Positions 21,088 through 31,190 of a DNA stretch of 64,000 nt are shown here, in pieces; within the stretch, counting starts at the first letter, position 1, and every line of letters begins with the position of its first letter. Where the stretch lies: positions 20,711,354-20,775,353 of the forward strand of contig NC_045142.1 of the NCBI RefSeq assembly GCF_008831285.2. Direction: 5' to 3'. Origin of the DNA: Nymphaea colorata. Lineage: Eukaryota > Streptophyta > Magnoliopsida > Nymphaeales > Nymphaeaceae. The position numbers were made by a program, and so were the translations under genes. The notes under the pieces were generated by a model. It saw only the letters and a list, made by a program, of their open reading frames with translations. It was not told the origin of the DNA and did no database searches.

Positions 21088-21809
21088 TGGAATTTCTTTC
21101 AACCCATGAAACCAATTTCAAATCCGAAACTTCACAGGTTTCTCCAACCGGCTGGCCTCCCTCTTTCCCACCAATCAAGGTCAGAGAACCCTAGATTTCT
21201 CACAGTAAACTGAGAGTGAAAGAGAGAAGATGGTCGCTCGCCTGCAGATGGGCAGACTCTAGATCAGCAGCCTGATATTCTCCTCGTGAGAAAATGAAGC
21301 AAAATGTTTTCTTGACATGAAACACATGGAAAATATAGTCGTTATTATGACAATTAGGTTTAGTGCAATACATTTTTTTGATAGAAAAATATTCGTAAGT
21401 GTGCAAGAGAAAACTATCTACTAACATGGAAAACGAATAAAGCATCATCGTATTTCAAATAGTATAAAACCATAAATATATGTTATTTTCAAAGATAATT
21501 AAGTAAATAACTGTGATATCTTGGGAAAGAGTTATTGGACAAGAACCAATAAAACAACAATTTCTAAGGGTCATGAAAAAAGTCTCTCTTATTTTTTACC
21601 ATGTGCACCAAACACAGTTAAATTTACCCTGCAAAAAAACTACTTTGTGCATCAAACACAGTTAATTTTACCCTACAAAAAACTTCCTTGCAATCAAATA
21701 GGGCCTTAAATCGGAAGAGGGTTAAATTTCATCCTGTATATTTTCCTAGAAAAATTTTCCCTGGTAAATTTACCACGTTAAATTCTTCTCTGCAATCAAA
21801 CGGGCCTAA

Positions 21810-22290
21810 AGGACAGAAGGACAGGTAGAGTAATGGCAATAGGGAGTGAACCAGGCAGACTCTCTGCAGTGAAAAATCACAGCAATCATAAGGCTTTCTT
21901 TTCATCACGTTTCCGAGAAGTGACAGAAGAGTTTTGGCATGCACGTTTGGGACATCCTCAATCTGTTGTTCACCCTTTTTTCAAAAACCAGAAATATATT
22001 GATATTTTACCTAATATTTCTCTCTCGGTTTGTGCTAGTTGCCAAATGGGAAAATCTTACGAATTGCCTTTTATTGTAAAAGACGATAATGTTTCTTTCC
22101 CACTAAAAAAAATTCATAGTGATGTTTGGGGACAGGCACCAGTTATATCTCGAGAACAATATTGGTTTTATGCTCTCATGGTCGATGGCAATAGCCGTTT
22201 CACATGGTTTTACCCTCTAAGACACAAATCTGATTTTTTTTTATGCCTTTGTTCATTTTCACACAATGGTTGAGCGCCAATTTGATAGTA
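21810..22290 (+). pseudogene. Copia element 1: GAG-pre-integrase and start of integrase
   Basis: The frame includes WHARLGHPQSVV and CASCQMGK, the HHCC zinc-binding arrangement of the copia pre-integrase domain. The integrase core then starts with IHSDVWG and YYALM-like text (WFYALMVDGNSRFTWFYPL). The frame breaks at about 22260. It continues the protein interrupted by element B. Confidence 0.92.
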
Positions 22291-22960
22291 AAATAAAAAT
22301 TTTCCAAAGTGATGGAGGTGGTGAATATACAAGCTCCTGCTTCATATTATATCTCGACACCCTTCAAATTAAACGGCAATATTCCTGCCCCAAGACACCC
22401 AAGCAAAATTTGCAAAGCAAAGCACAAGCATCGCTCTATCACTGAATCGGGTCTAACGTTGCTCTTTCATTCAAATGCACCAAAGAGATTTTGGATTGAT
22501 GCATTCTCAGCAGCTGTCTTTCTTATGAACAGGCTTCCCACCTCAACATTGTCTATGCAGTCACCTTCTCTATATTGTTTAAAAGAATTCCTGATTATTC
22601 CAGCATGCATATCTTTGGCAGCAGGTGCTTCCCTTATTTGAGAGGATATGTTCAAAACAAATTTGACCCTAAATCTGTTCCATGTATATTTATTGGATAT
22701 AACACATTTCATAGGGTTACAAATATTTCAAACCAAATTCCAGATGTCTATACATATCCAGGCATGTCCTCTTTGATGAAAACACATTCCCTTTCAAAAA
22801 TCTGTCTTCTCTCTATAAGGACGATGTCATGGATAGTGATTTTATATCCTTTGTTGATATCGGGACTTCAAGTGATAGAACCATGCCAACTTCCGATCAC
22901 CCATAATCTGGTTCCAGCCCTACACCAGATCCAAGTCTAAATGTCTATGACGATCTTCAA
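22291..22960 (+). pseudogene. Copia element 1: rest of integrase, frameshifted
   Basis: Fragments in different frames match the integrase C-terminal half. These include a segment with FWIDAFSAAVFLMNRLPTST, followed by MHIFGSRCFPYLRGY and NKFDPKSVPCIFIGY. The catalytic D-D-E pattern cannot be followed intact because of frameshifts around 22260-22460. Confidence 0.85.
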
Positions 22961-22966
22961 TAAAGC

Positions 22967-23600
22967 ATGCCACATGATAGATCTCTTGATACAAATATTC
23001 ATCCAGCCGATCCACCTGATCCAACGCCAAACTCTCCACCAAGCTTACATAGTTCAGAAACTACAAGTGACACCAGTCTTCCATCAACCTGTATGGGAAC
23101 TCGAACCATAGTAACAAGATCTGTAGCTAGATCAACGTCTCTAGGAAACCAAACGATGTTAAACACAGCTACAGTAGGCATTCACAAACCTAATCCTAAG
23201 TATGCCAACATTCATACCATGGAAGAAGAAATGACTGCATTAAGCTCTAATAATATATGGGATTTAGTTCCAAGAGAACCTTACATGAACATCGTTGGAT
23301 CAAAATGGGTTTTCAAATCCAAACCCAAAGCATATGGAAGTCTTGATCGTTTAAAGGCATGCCTAGTTGCTCAGGGTTTCACTCAAGTAGAAGGGATAAA
23401 TTACCAAGAGACTTTCTCTCCCGTCAGTCGACCAAGTACTATATGACTTGTACTTTCTATTGCTATCATCTTCAAATGGAACATCAAACAATTAGATCTA
23501 AAAAATGCTTTCCTACATGGATTGCTTCATGAAACGGTTTATATGTCTCAACCACCGGGGTTTGTAGATCCACTTCTACTGCATCATGTTTGTCATCTTC
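22967..23600 (+). pseudogene. Copia element 1: reverse transcriptase, N-terminal half
   Basis: The frame begins in the linker and enters the RT_2 domain with [17 protein letters not shown]. The core WVFK-K...G...[24 protein letters not shown] follows. After a stop near 23446 the text continues in another frame with [20 protein letters not shown] and SQPPGFVDP, the second RT block. Confidence 0.92.
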
Positions 23601-24639
23601 GAAAGGCACTATATGGCTAAAGCAAGCATCTAGAGCTTGGTTTCAATGGATAAGTGATTTTCTTTTCACTTACGGTTTTGAGAGTTGCTATTCAGATCCA
23701 TCCATGTTCACATTTCATGAAAATGGCCATTGTCTTATTCTTTTAATTTACGTCGACAATGTGGTTCTTACAGGCAGCTCTTCTAACTTAATTCAGAATT
23801 TTATCTCCAAGCTTGAAGTCAAAGTTCTAGTGAAAGATATGGGGCAACTAAGTTATTTTCTTTGGATCGAAGCCTTGCATACCTACGATGGTCAATTCTC
23901 ACTCAAATGAAATATGCTTAGGACATTTTGGAAAGAGCTCAAATGCTTGATTGCAAACCTATGAACACCCCTATGGCAGCCAAGCTAGCTCTTCTAGATA
24001 CTTCACCTTTTTCATGTCCAACTCTTTATCGTGCTATAGTTGGAGCATTACAATACTTGACAATCACTCGACCAGAGATAACTTTTTCAGTGAATTTTAT
24101 CACCCAATTTATGCAAAATCCAACTCAAGCTCACTTTCAAATTGCCAAGCGTATTCTCTGATATATCAAAGGAACTACCGACTATGGCATTCATATCCTC
24201 TCTCCAAGCACCATGGATCTATATGCCCTCTCAGATGTGGATTGGGCTGGATGCCATCTCATCAGAAGATCCATGAAGGGTACTGTACTTTCCTAGGAGC
24301 TAACTGTATTTCCTGGAGTGCAGAAAAGCAATCCACTGTTGCTTGATCCAGTGCGGAGGCTGAATATCGCTCCATGGCATCAACAGCTGTAGAATTGACT
24401 TGGCTCCTTCAAAACCTTCCATAACCAAAAATCCAGATTTCAACAATCGGTCAAAACATATTCAGATTGATTATCATTATGTGCACGAAATGACCAATTC
24501 AGGGCGCCTGACCACTAGATACGTCAATTCTTCTAGTCAAATTGTAGACATATTCACCAAAGCCTTGGGGAAAGATCAATTTTTTGACTTACAACACAAA
24601 CTCAACGTCATCAGCCATTCCCATTTACGGCGGGGGGGG
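23590..24639 (+). pseudogene. Copia element 1: reverse transcriptase C-terminal half and RNase H
   Basis: The RT resumes with SRAWFQWISDFLFTYGFESC and then LILLIYVDNVVLTGSS. The catalytic pair of the YVDD box is changed to D-N (AAT at 23758-23760). The thumb LYRAIVGALQYLTITRPEI follows at 24030-24090. RNase H is broken into frames: SDVDWAGCHLIRRS, a SSAEAEYRSMAS block, HIQIDYHYVHEM, and VDIFTKALGKDQF near 24550-24580. The element is dead. Confidence 0.92.
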
Positions 24640-25340
24640 GTATTAAAGAAAAATATTCAAATCTGGCTCACGACAATCATGACAAATCAAGCCAACAAGG
24701 AAGTTTTCAATCAAATAATGTAATGCCCAAATCAACTGCAACATCCAGCTATGGCATCGACAGCTGCAAGGAACAAAATGGAAGTTTTCACTCAAATGCT
24801 GAAACACCCAACACAACTACAATGTCTCACCAAAATGAAAACAGAAAATGGAAACTGCAACGTCACACTCAGCATCAAATGAATCTTCCTATGCAATGTC
24901 ATTCGGTAATGGCCGCAACAAATGGAAGGTACAAATCAAATTCAAACAATTTATTATCATGCATGAGCCATAATGATCCTGATCTGGCCCACGTTTCTTA
25001 CACTGAAAGTCAAGGAGAAAAAGAAAATGATCCTGATGAAACGTTAAGAAGAAAAGATAAATAGAAAGATCATAATGATGTTGAATTGGATCACATCTCT
25101 CAAATTGAAACGTTAGAGGGAAATAAAGAAACCAATGAAATCATTATATACAAAAATCTCTCATCGGTTACAGGGTGATTTATGCAGCTTCATGCTGCCC
25201 TATATAATGTATTGATGTACATAGGATGAATAGTGTGAAAAATGGCAAGAAAGCCTTTCCTAGTGTGGACGAAGGTTCTCCTGAACTGAACCACGTAAAA
25301 CTTTGTATCCTTTCTTCTTGCCTTTCTCTCTCTTTTTCTT
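24631..25340 (+). repeat. Copia element 1: polypurine tract and probable 3' LTR
   Basis: A G-rich tract (CGGGGGGGGG at 24631-24640) precedes TATTAAAG, a mutated version of the usual TGTTAAAG LTR start at 24641. The following 700 bp has no domain and includes a TATA-like CTATATAATG near 25199, as expected for an LTR. The right end is not clear: the zinc-knuckle coding sequence of copia element 2 begins at about 25345, so element 2 starts within or directly at the end of this LTR. Confidence 0.55.
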
Positions 25341-25860
25341 TATATTGTACTCACTGCCAAACAGTAGGTCACTCGAGGGGGAGATGTTTCAAGCTAAATG
25401 GATGCCCTCCCAACTTAAAAGGAGGAAAACAAAAAACTGGGGGTGCTAATGCCATAGATGGAAATAAAATACATTCTAATGCTTCAGTGTCTATTGTTTT
25501 TGCCTAATCCAAGCAAGGATCAAGCTCATGTTCTAACCATGGATGAATACAATAAGTTAGAACAACTTCTTAAAGATCAAACTGCTCTTGTGCCACACCC
25601 GCCCAATGGTCAATCTCATTTTGCAGGTATGATATATTCACAATCCAGCACATGGATCATTGACAGTGGTGCCTCTGACCACATGTCATCGTCCCTTAAT
25701 TTTCTGTCTAATGTTATTGTCTTACAATCACCTTATCCCATAAAACTACCAAATGGAACTGTGGTACATGCTACGCATATTGGTGAAGCCTCTCTACAAC
25801 TTTCTTTGATACTAAAAAATGTTTACTATATTCCAAATTATTCAATCCTGTATCAGTAAG
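25340..25860 (+). pseudogene. Copia element 2: gag zinc knuckle and protease
   Basis: A frame from about 25345 contains the CCHC knuckle CTHCQTVGHSRGRC followed by FKLNGCPPNLKGG, the normal copia gag tail. A neighbouring frame then encodes WIIDSGASDHMSSS, the aspartic protease active site, and LPNGTVVHATHIGEASL plus LKNVYYIPNY. There is no gag N-terminus, primer site or 5' LTR of its own, so the 5' end is missing. Confidence 0.9.
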
Positions 25861-26820
25861 TAAACTTGTTTCACTTACTAAATGTCAAGTCATCTTTGGT
25901 TCCAATGGTTTTTCGTTGCAGGACCTGAATTCTAGGATGATGATTGGACTGGGTAGTTTGAGAGATGGCCTGTATTTAAGATCTCTGATCCTTCACATCA
26001 ATCATTGGCAATGAACTGTATTCTCAAGTGAACAGATATATGGCATCTTAGACTTCGGCATCCAAAACAAGCCATGAATTATCTATTTTCTCAGCAAGAA
26101 TCTAGCATTAAAATGAAAACATTTTATTGTGACGTATGCAAACTAACAAAACAGCCTAGATTACCTTTTAATGAAAGTGTCTCTTGTTCAAATAATCCAT
26201 TTGAGTTGTTGCATTGTGATATTTGGGGCCATACTCCCAAGCCTTATTTTCTGGAGCACACTATCTTATTACCTTAGTTGATGACTATACTAGAGCAGTG
26301 TGGGTTTATTTGATGTGATTTAAGCATGAAACTACTCATCTATTAAAAGATTTTATCAATATGATAGAAAGGCAATATAAAGCTGAGGTTAAAATTGTTA
26401 AAACTTATAATGAAGTCGATTTTTTTAAGGGAGATAAATGATTTTTTTCATGAAAAAAGCATTGTTCATCAACACACATGTGTTTATGCACCACAACAAA
26501 ATGGTGTAGTTGAAAGAAAACACCATCACATTTTAGATGTGGCTGGAGCCCTTAAATTCCAATCTGGTTTGCCTTGGCATTTTTGGGACCAGTGTGTATT
26601 GACAGCCGTGTATTTAATCAATCGAACTCCAACAAGAGCTTTACAAAACAAAACTCCTTATGAAAAATTATTCAAAAAAAAAAACCCAAGTATTGTCATC
26701 TATTGTCTTTGATTGTTTGTGTTTTGCAAAAGAACCAAATCCCAAATCTAAATTTGACCAAAGATCACGCAGATGTTTTTTTTTTAGGCTATACATTTGG
26801 TCAAAAATCATATATATATA
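25861..26820 (+). pseudogene. Copia element 2: pre-integrase and integrase, truncated
   Basis: Frames show a weak pre-integrase (LRLRHPKQAMNYL, then CDVCKLTKQPRLPF) and the integrase start ELLHCDIWGHTP. Further on come APQQNGVVERKHHHILDV and WHFWDQCVLTAVYLINRTPT, with NKTPYEKLF. The element ends near 26820 in a TA run without any reverse transcriptase. It lies in series with element 1 on the same strand. Confidence 0.88.
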
Positions 26821-27230
26821 TATATATGTCCTCGAACTTCTCCACCCAGCTCTGTATAGAGAAATCCTCCAACCTCTCACAGTAGAGATCACTTGGTGCA
26901 TTTTTTTAAGCAATGCATTTATTTACACGCTCAATGCATTATATTCGGTGGCTGTAAAAAATGAGGACTAGCAATAGTTTACGACATGTACATAGCAATG
27001 GTTCCTAGTGTTTTTAGCAACAATTTACAATGCTTTTAAAGTCTAATTTTTAATGGTTTAAAAAATTGGAGCGTCCATTACACAAAAGCACAATACATAC
27101 ATACATACACACATATATCCACCTACTTTTTCCTTCTGGGTTTGGTATGTGATTTTACATTTGGTCTAATGTCTAGATCCAAAACTTTCAACCTTTGGTC
27201 CATTTTCTAACATAAAAGTATGTTCTTAAG
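26821..27230. other. No gene seen
   Basis: AT-rich sequence. The stretch 26965-27045 has repeated AGCAA(T/C) motifs (TAGCAATAGT, AGCAATGG, AGCAACAATT) that resemble CACTA-type subterminal repeats, without a defined terminus. Confidence 0.35.
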
Positions 27231-27231
27231 A

Positions 27232-27371
27232 GGTTGTTTGGCAACGTAATACATTGTTGTTGCCCCATGAATCTGTCCTAGCAAATAAGACAGATTCATA
27301 GAAGACTTGTTGCAGTGTTGCATGTACAGTAGGAGACTTTAATAACAATGTGTTACTGTCGTCAGACAGCC
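27232..27371. mobile_element. Small MITE, about 140 bp
   Basis: The left end GGTTGTTTGGCAACGTAATA and the complement of the right end, GGCTGTCTGACGACAGTAAC, match at about two thirds of positions and continue with ACATTGTT(G/A)TT. The right terminal 14 bp (CGTCAGACAGCCCC) is repeated directly at 27378-27391. No target duplication could be fixed. Superfamily uncertain. Confidence 0.55.
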
Positions 27372-27399
27372 CCAGATCGTCAGACAGCCCCTGAGGTAG

Positions 27400-27870
27400 C
27401 CAGTCTGGTTTGGAATGAAAAAATTTAAGTTCAAAAACTGAAGGCTTGGTCGGACCTAACCCAACCCTCTGACATCCCTAGGTTCGGCAGGTTGACATGA
27501 CCAAAGCGGAGGGATGGATTGGAAATACTGCAGATGCCCTTTTTGGCCAACTCCAGTGATGTCATTGATCGATTCCTCAACAACACCATGGATGGTTGCC
27601 TGGGCCTTCAACATCGATGGGCGATAGCAAACTGCAGATGCTAGACTCTAGATGGTCCATGTGGGCCTGCAGTTTGAGAGTGAGATCGAGGCTGAGAGCT
27701 ACTTTGTCAATATTTTGGAAATTTCTTTGAGTGAAATGTGAAATCAAGTGGAAACTGAAAGAAACCCGTAAGCACTTCAGCGTCTTTTAAAATGGGCGAT
27801 TGATGATGAATTGGCTAAATCATGCTTCATTCAGAATCACTTGAATAAAGAATGGTTGATTGCCTCAAGG
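27400..27870. other. No gene seen
   Basis: Slightly GC-richer than its surroundings, with text such as GGTCGGACCTAACCCAACCC that recalls retroelement LTR or leader sequence. No coding frame. Confidence 0.35.
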
Positions 27871-27879
27871 CACATAGGG

Positions 27880-28190
27880 CAACTGGGTGGCAAGTAGTTC
27901 ATATCCAAGGAGTTCGAGGTTTGAATCTTGTGGCTGCTGTCACATTCTAGTGTGTTATTTATCTGGATTGCAAACCATGGCAAGTGGAGTTGAGCGATGT
28001 AGAGTATGTCCACCTAAGCCTCGAAGCAAGACAAAATCTTGAAAGCATAAGGGCATGGCCTTAGTAGTTTTATGGAAAAGACAGTTTCTTCTAAGTAAAC
28101 AATAAATAAATATTGGCCGATTTGTATAACACTTCGGATTAACCCAAGCCAAGCCCCAATACAATTCAAAGCGGCTGAGTCCAACCAACT
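27880..28190 (+). mobile_element. Possible tRNA-derived SINE
   Basis: A candidate pol III B box (GGTTTGAATCT near 27927, consensus GGTTCGANNCC) follows an A-box-like GGTGGCAAGTAGTT by the spacing expected in tRNA heads. The 3' side contains a TAAACAATAAATAAATA stretch. I could not define ends or a target duplication. Confidence 0.3.
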
Positions 28191-28199
28191 TTTGCATGA

Positions 28200-29520
28200 G
28201 AAAAACAGAATGTGAGAGTATGAAGAATTAAAGAATCATTAAGGAGGACTGATACGTATCACAATAGGCATCTCCTATTTATCAAGAATCATGCAGGAAC
28301 GTGTGGACTTGTGTGGCAATTGCCCACACAGGCACACAAAAATTACTAGTTTACATTGTCGAAGCTCTGTAGCTATTTTGCTGATTAGCATGTGGCATCC
28401 CTCGGCCACTGATTTTCTGAAGGGCCTTCAGTCAGCAGCGAATCTCTTGCTTTGCCTCCGATGAGTTACTGTGTTTTGCGGTGACCCATTCAAACTGCGA
28501 ACCGATGAGATTGGTCCTTTTCCTTTGGAAAAACTGTTGAATCAATGGCTGCTCATTGTATTTGACAAGTCCTGGATTTCTCAAAATCAATCAGGGCAGG
28601 CCAGTCCATGAAACTGGGCTCGATCCATCGACGGTCCAGCTGTTCTCTTTAGATGGCCGGACTCACCGTAAAACTTCTTCTTGGTCGATGTTTAACAATT
28701 ATATGTTTTCTATTTGAGCAGATCCCCACCTCAACGTTTATGAATAATGCATAGGTCATATATGCGTTTTCTCAACTTTCCAAGATCGTTTTTCTTTTTC
28801 CTATAATGATACAAATACAAATTATTTAGGTTTCATGGCCAGAGAGGCTAAGCCTGTAATTCTCAAGCACCTCGTTCAAATTCGGAGATTCAAGAAAAGG
28901 TCTGCAGCAAATTCTTAGCTTTAATCCTGCTTGGAAGGTCTAGGGATGCGTTGGGGCAGGAATCACCCAATGAAGCGTTGGAGCATAGCACCACAAGTAA
29001 CCAAACTGGTGACTGCGTTTCCAAGTAAAAATGTGACCCATGGATGCAATGGAAATCTGACACAAGAATATTCCATGCATGTCTCTCTCTCATAGTCCAC
29101 ATCTTCCGTTAATCTTTCCACCATCCTTAAGAGCTGTTTCAGAATAAAAAAACAAATTAGGCTAAATCGAGAGAGAGAGAGAGGTGACAGTTGCTCATGA
29201 AGAGACAGTGAGTGGCAAGTGTTCAGCTGAGTTCAGGTAGATTGAGTTGAGTGCACTTATGGGCACCCAACGTACAAACTCAAGAATAAGGGGACATTTT
29301 AGCAATTTTTTAAAAGGTATGTCTTTTATTGTATTTTTTTTTTGCTTCCACTTTTTTCTTCCTATTTTTTTCATCGTAACCATACAAACTCAAGAAAATT
29401 TTTACAGATAACCAGGTTTGGAGTTCGGGTGGACATGGGCCAATGCCGACATATTTCAATTAATGTAACAGTCATAATGAGAAGTAGAGTGTCTGGTCCA
29501 ATGGAAGGTGTTATAGAAAA
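28200..29520. other. No gene seen
   Basis: No sustained coding frame with protein character. A GA run occurs at 29170-29182. Confidence 0.45.
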
Positions 29521-29544
29521 GATATATTTTGAAAAAAGAAGATT

Positions 29545-29549
29545 ATATA

Positions 29550-29643
<94 letters not shown>
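29545..29643. repeat. TA microsatellite, about 100 bp
   Basis: Almost pure TA with a few ATG and TTA interruptions. The open frame over it (Ile/Tyr repeats) is an artefact. Confidence 0.95.
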
Positions 29644-29646
<3 letters not shown>

Positions 29647-30570
29647 GGTTATGAAAGAGTTAAAAAGTCTAAAATAAACATCATTTCATTAAAAAAATTC
29701 GGAAGTACACCAACCCCCTTCTTTTTTCCCTGTACATAAGGATGTGCATGCAACATACCTAAAACCCCATCTTTTTTGGTATGGTAACTGCATACTTGTG
29801 AGTCCATAAGGATGTGCACGCAACTCGATCTCACATCCTGCTGTGACTCAAAAGGATAGAAAAAAGAGAGCGGTGAAGAGGAGAAGCTGCAGTTTGTCTA
29901 TCGTCATTGTCATGATGCAGATGAGACGTCACTCTAAAAAATCTGGAATTACATCTCAAATTGATGGACTAGCATTTGCTCATCCATCTATTGGAACAAG
30001 TTTTCTCAGAGACCTTAGACTTAATTTCTTGCTTAGGTGGGCATCTTAGATCCTTTTCATGACATATGTGGAGGGCTATATATCTATATGATCCAAGATA
30101 TTGCATACCTAAGGTCTATTTTGAATAGGTGAAAAGTGAAAACTGGAAGGACTGCACCTTCTTACGTATGAAGTAACATCACAAAGCACCCATCCAGATA
30201 TGCTTTCTATATCAAAATTTTATCTCTCTATATATATCATTCTAGCAGCCAAAACATTATGAAAAACTGAATTTTTCATTATAGATGGCCACCTTTGAAA
30301 GTCGATCAAACAAACTGATGGTCGCTAACATCTTCTCTAAGAACTTATTGCCTTCTAACCAACACTTTTGGCACAAACCGGACTGTTGCATGCAACTGTC
30401 ATATGAATATTGGGCATTAGTGCACAAAACAAATGTTCAGCCGGAACACTTTGTGAGTGTTGCCTGAATTTGCCTTGACAATTGTGTCTGATTCAAGAAT
30501 TACTAATTATAGTGCTCCATCAATCTATCCCAAATTTTGAAAGGATTCATGACACAATCATAAAATGTTC
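29644..30570. other. No gene seen
   Basis: A phrase CATAAGGATGTGCA(T/C)GCAAC appears twice (29737 and 29806), suggesting a short local duplication. No gene. Confidence 0.4.
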
Positions 30571-30699
30571 ACTTAGTGTAATCACCCCAATTTTTTCAAA
30601 AAGAATGCCCTCTTTTATTGAAAACACAAAACCCAATTTTTGGATCTAAATTGGTCCAAAGCCACAATCCAAATCCAAATTATATCCAGAAACCCAAGT

Positions 30700-31140
30700 T
30701 CAAATCCAAATCAAGCATTTCAGACCCATTTGCCCTTTCCTTTAACAAAAATGCCTCCTTTTAGAGGGTGATTTTGGTCTTTGTGGTAAACAAGACCCAT
30801 TTGTCCCTCCTTTTTGACAAAGAACCTCTTTCTAGAAGACAATTTTGGTCTTTTTGGTAAGCAAGACCAATTTGTCTCTCTTTTTTACAAAGAAGCTCCT
30901 TTTAGAGAGTAATTTTGGTCTTTTTGGTAAACAAGACTCATTTGCTCCTCCTTTTTGACAAAGAACCTCCTTTTAGAGGGTGATTTTGGTCTTTTTGGTA
31001 AACAAGACTTATTTGCCCCTCCTTTTTGACAAAGAACCTCCTTTTAGATGATAATTTTGGTTTTTTTGATAAACAAGACCCATTTGCCCCTCTTTTTTAG
31101 AAAGAACCTCCTTTTACAAGGTGATTTTGGTCTTTTACAA
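30700..31140. repeat. 71-bp tandem array, about six copies
   Basis: The anchor ATTTTGGTCT recurs at 30771, 30842, 30912, 30983, 31054 and 31124, spacing 70-71 bp. Each unit contains GGTAAACAAGACCCATTTG-like text, then CCTCCTTTTTGACAAAGAAC and CTCCTTTTAGAGGGTGA. Copies differ by point changes. The array lies upstream of the TATA box within the long LTR. Confidence 0.93.
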
Positions 31141-31173
31141 AAAAATTCAAATTTTGGGTTATGGCTCCAAAAT

Positions 31174-31190
31174 CCTCTATAAATACCTCC
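31174..31190 (+). promoter_or_regulatory. TATA box of the long LTR
   Basis: CTCTATAAATACCTCCC is a strong plant TATA element, about 40 bp after the tandem array. It is followed about 35 bp later by CT-rich leader-like sequence. Confidence 0.5.

Larger units (their letters stand above)
20161..21806 (+). mobile_element. PIF/Harbinger-like DNA element B, 1.65 kb, inserted in copia element 1
   Basis: Left end GGCTGCATTTGATTGCAG and right end CTGCAATCAAACGGGCC are imperfect inverted repeats. TAA occurs on both sides (20158-20160 and 21807-21809). Removing the element and one TAA rejoins the copia pre-integrase coding sequence in register, which proves the boundaries. The left part has a CT-rich leader ending in a CCAG/GTATTC donor near 20756. 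The right part holds three further subterminal copies of a (C/T)AAA-rich block containing CACAGTTAA or GCAATCAAA. The middle carries an antisense exon of an unrelated gene. No transposase is encoded. Confidence 0.88.

Noticed and set aside
29342-29677. Open frame of 111 codons over the TA microsatellite
   Set aside because: Mostly alternating Ile and Tyr codons from the TA run. It has no protein character outside the repeat.
30700-31140. Regular repeats considered as a CRISPR array
   Set aside because: The units are directly adjacent 71-bp copies without unique spacers, in a plant LTR context.
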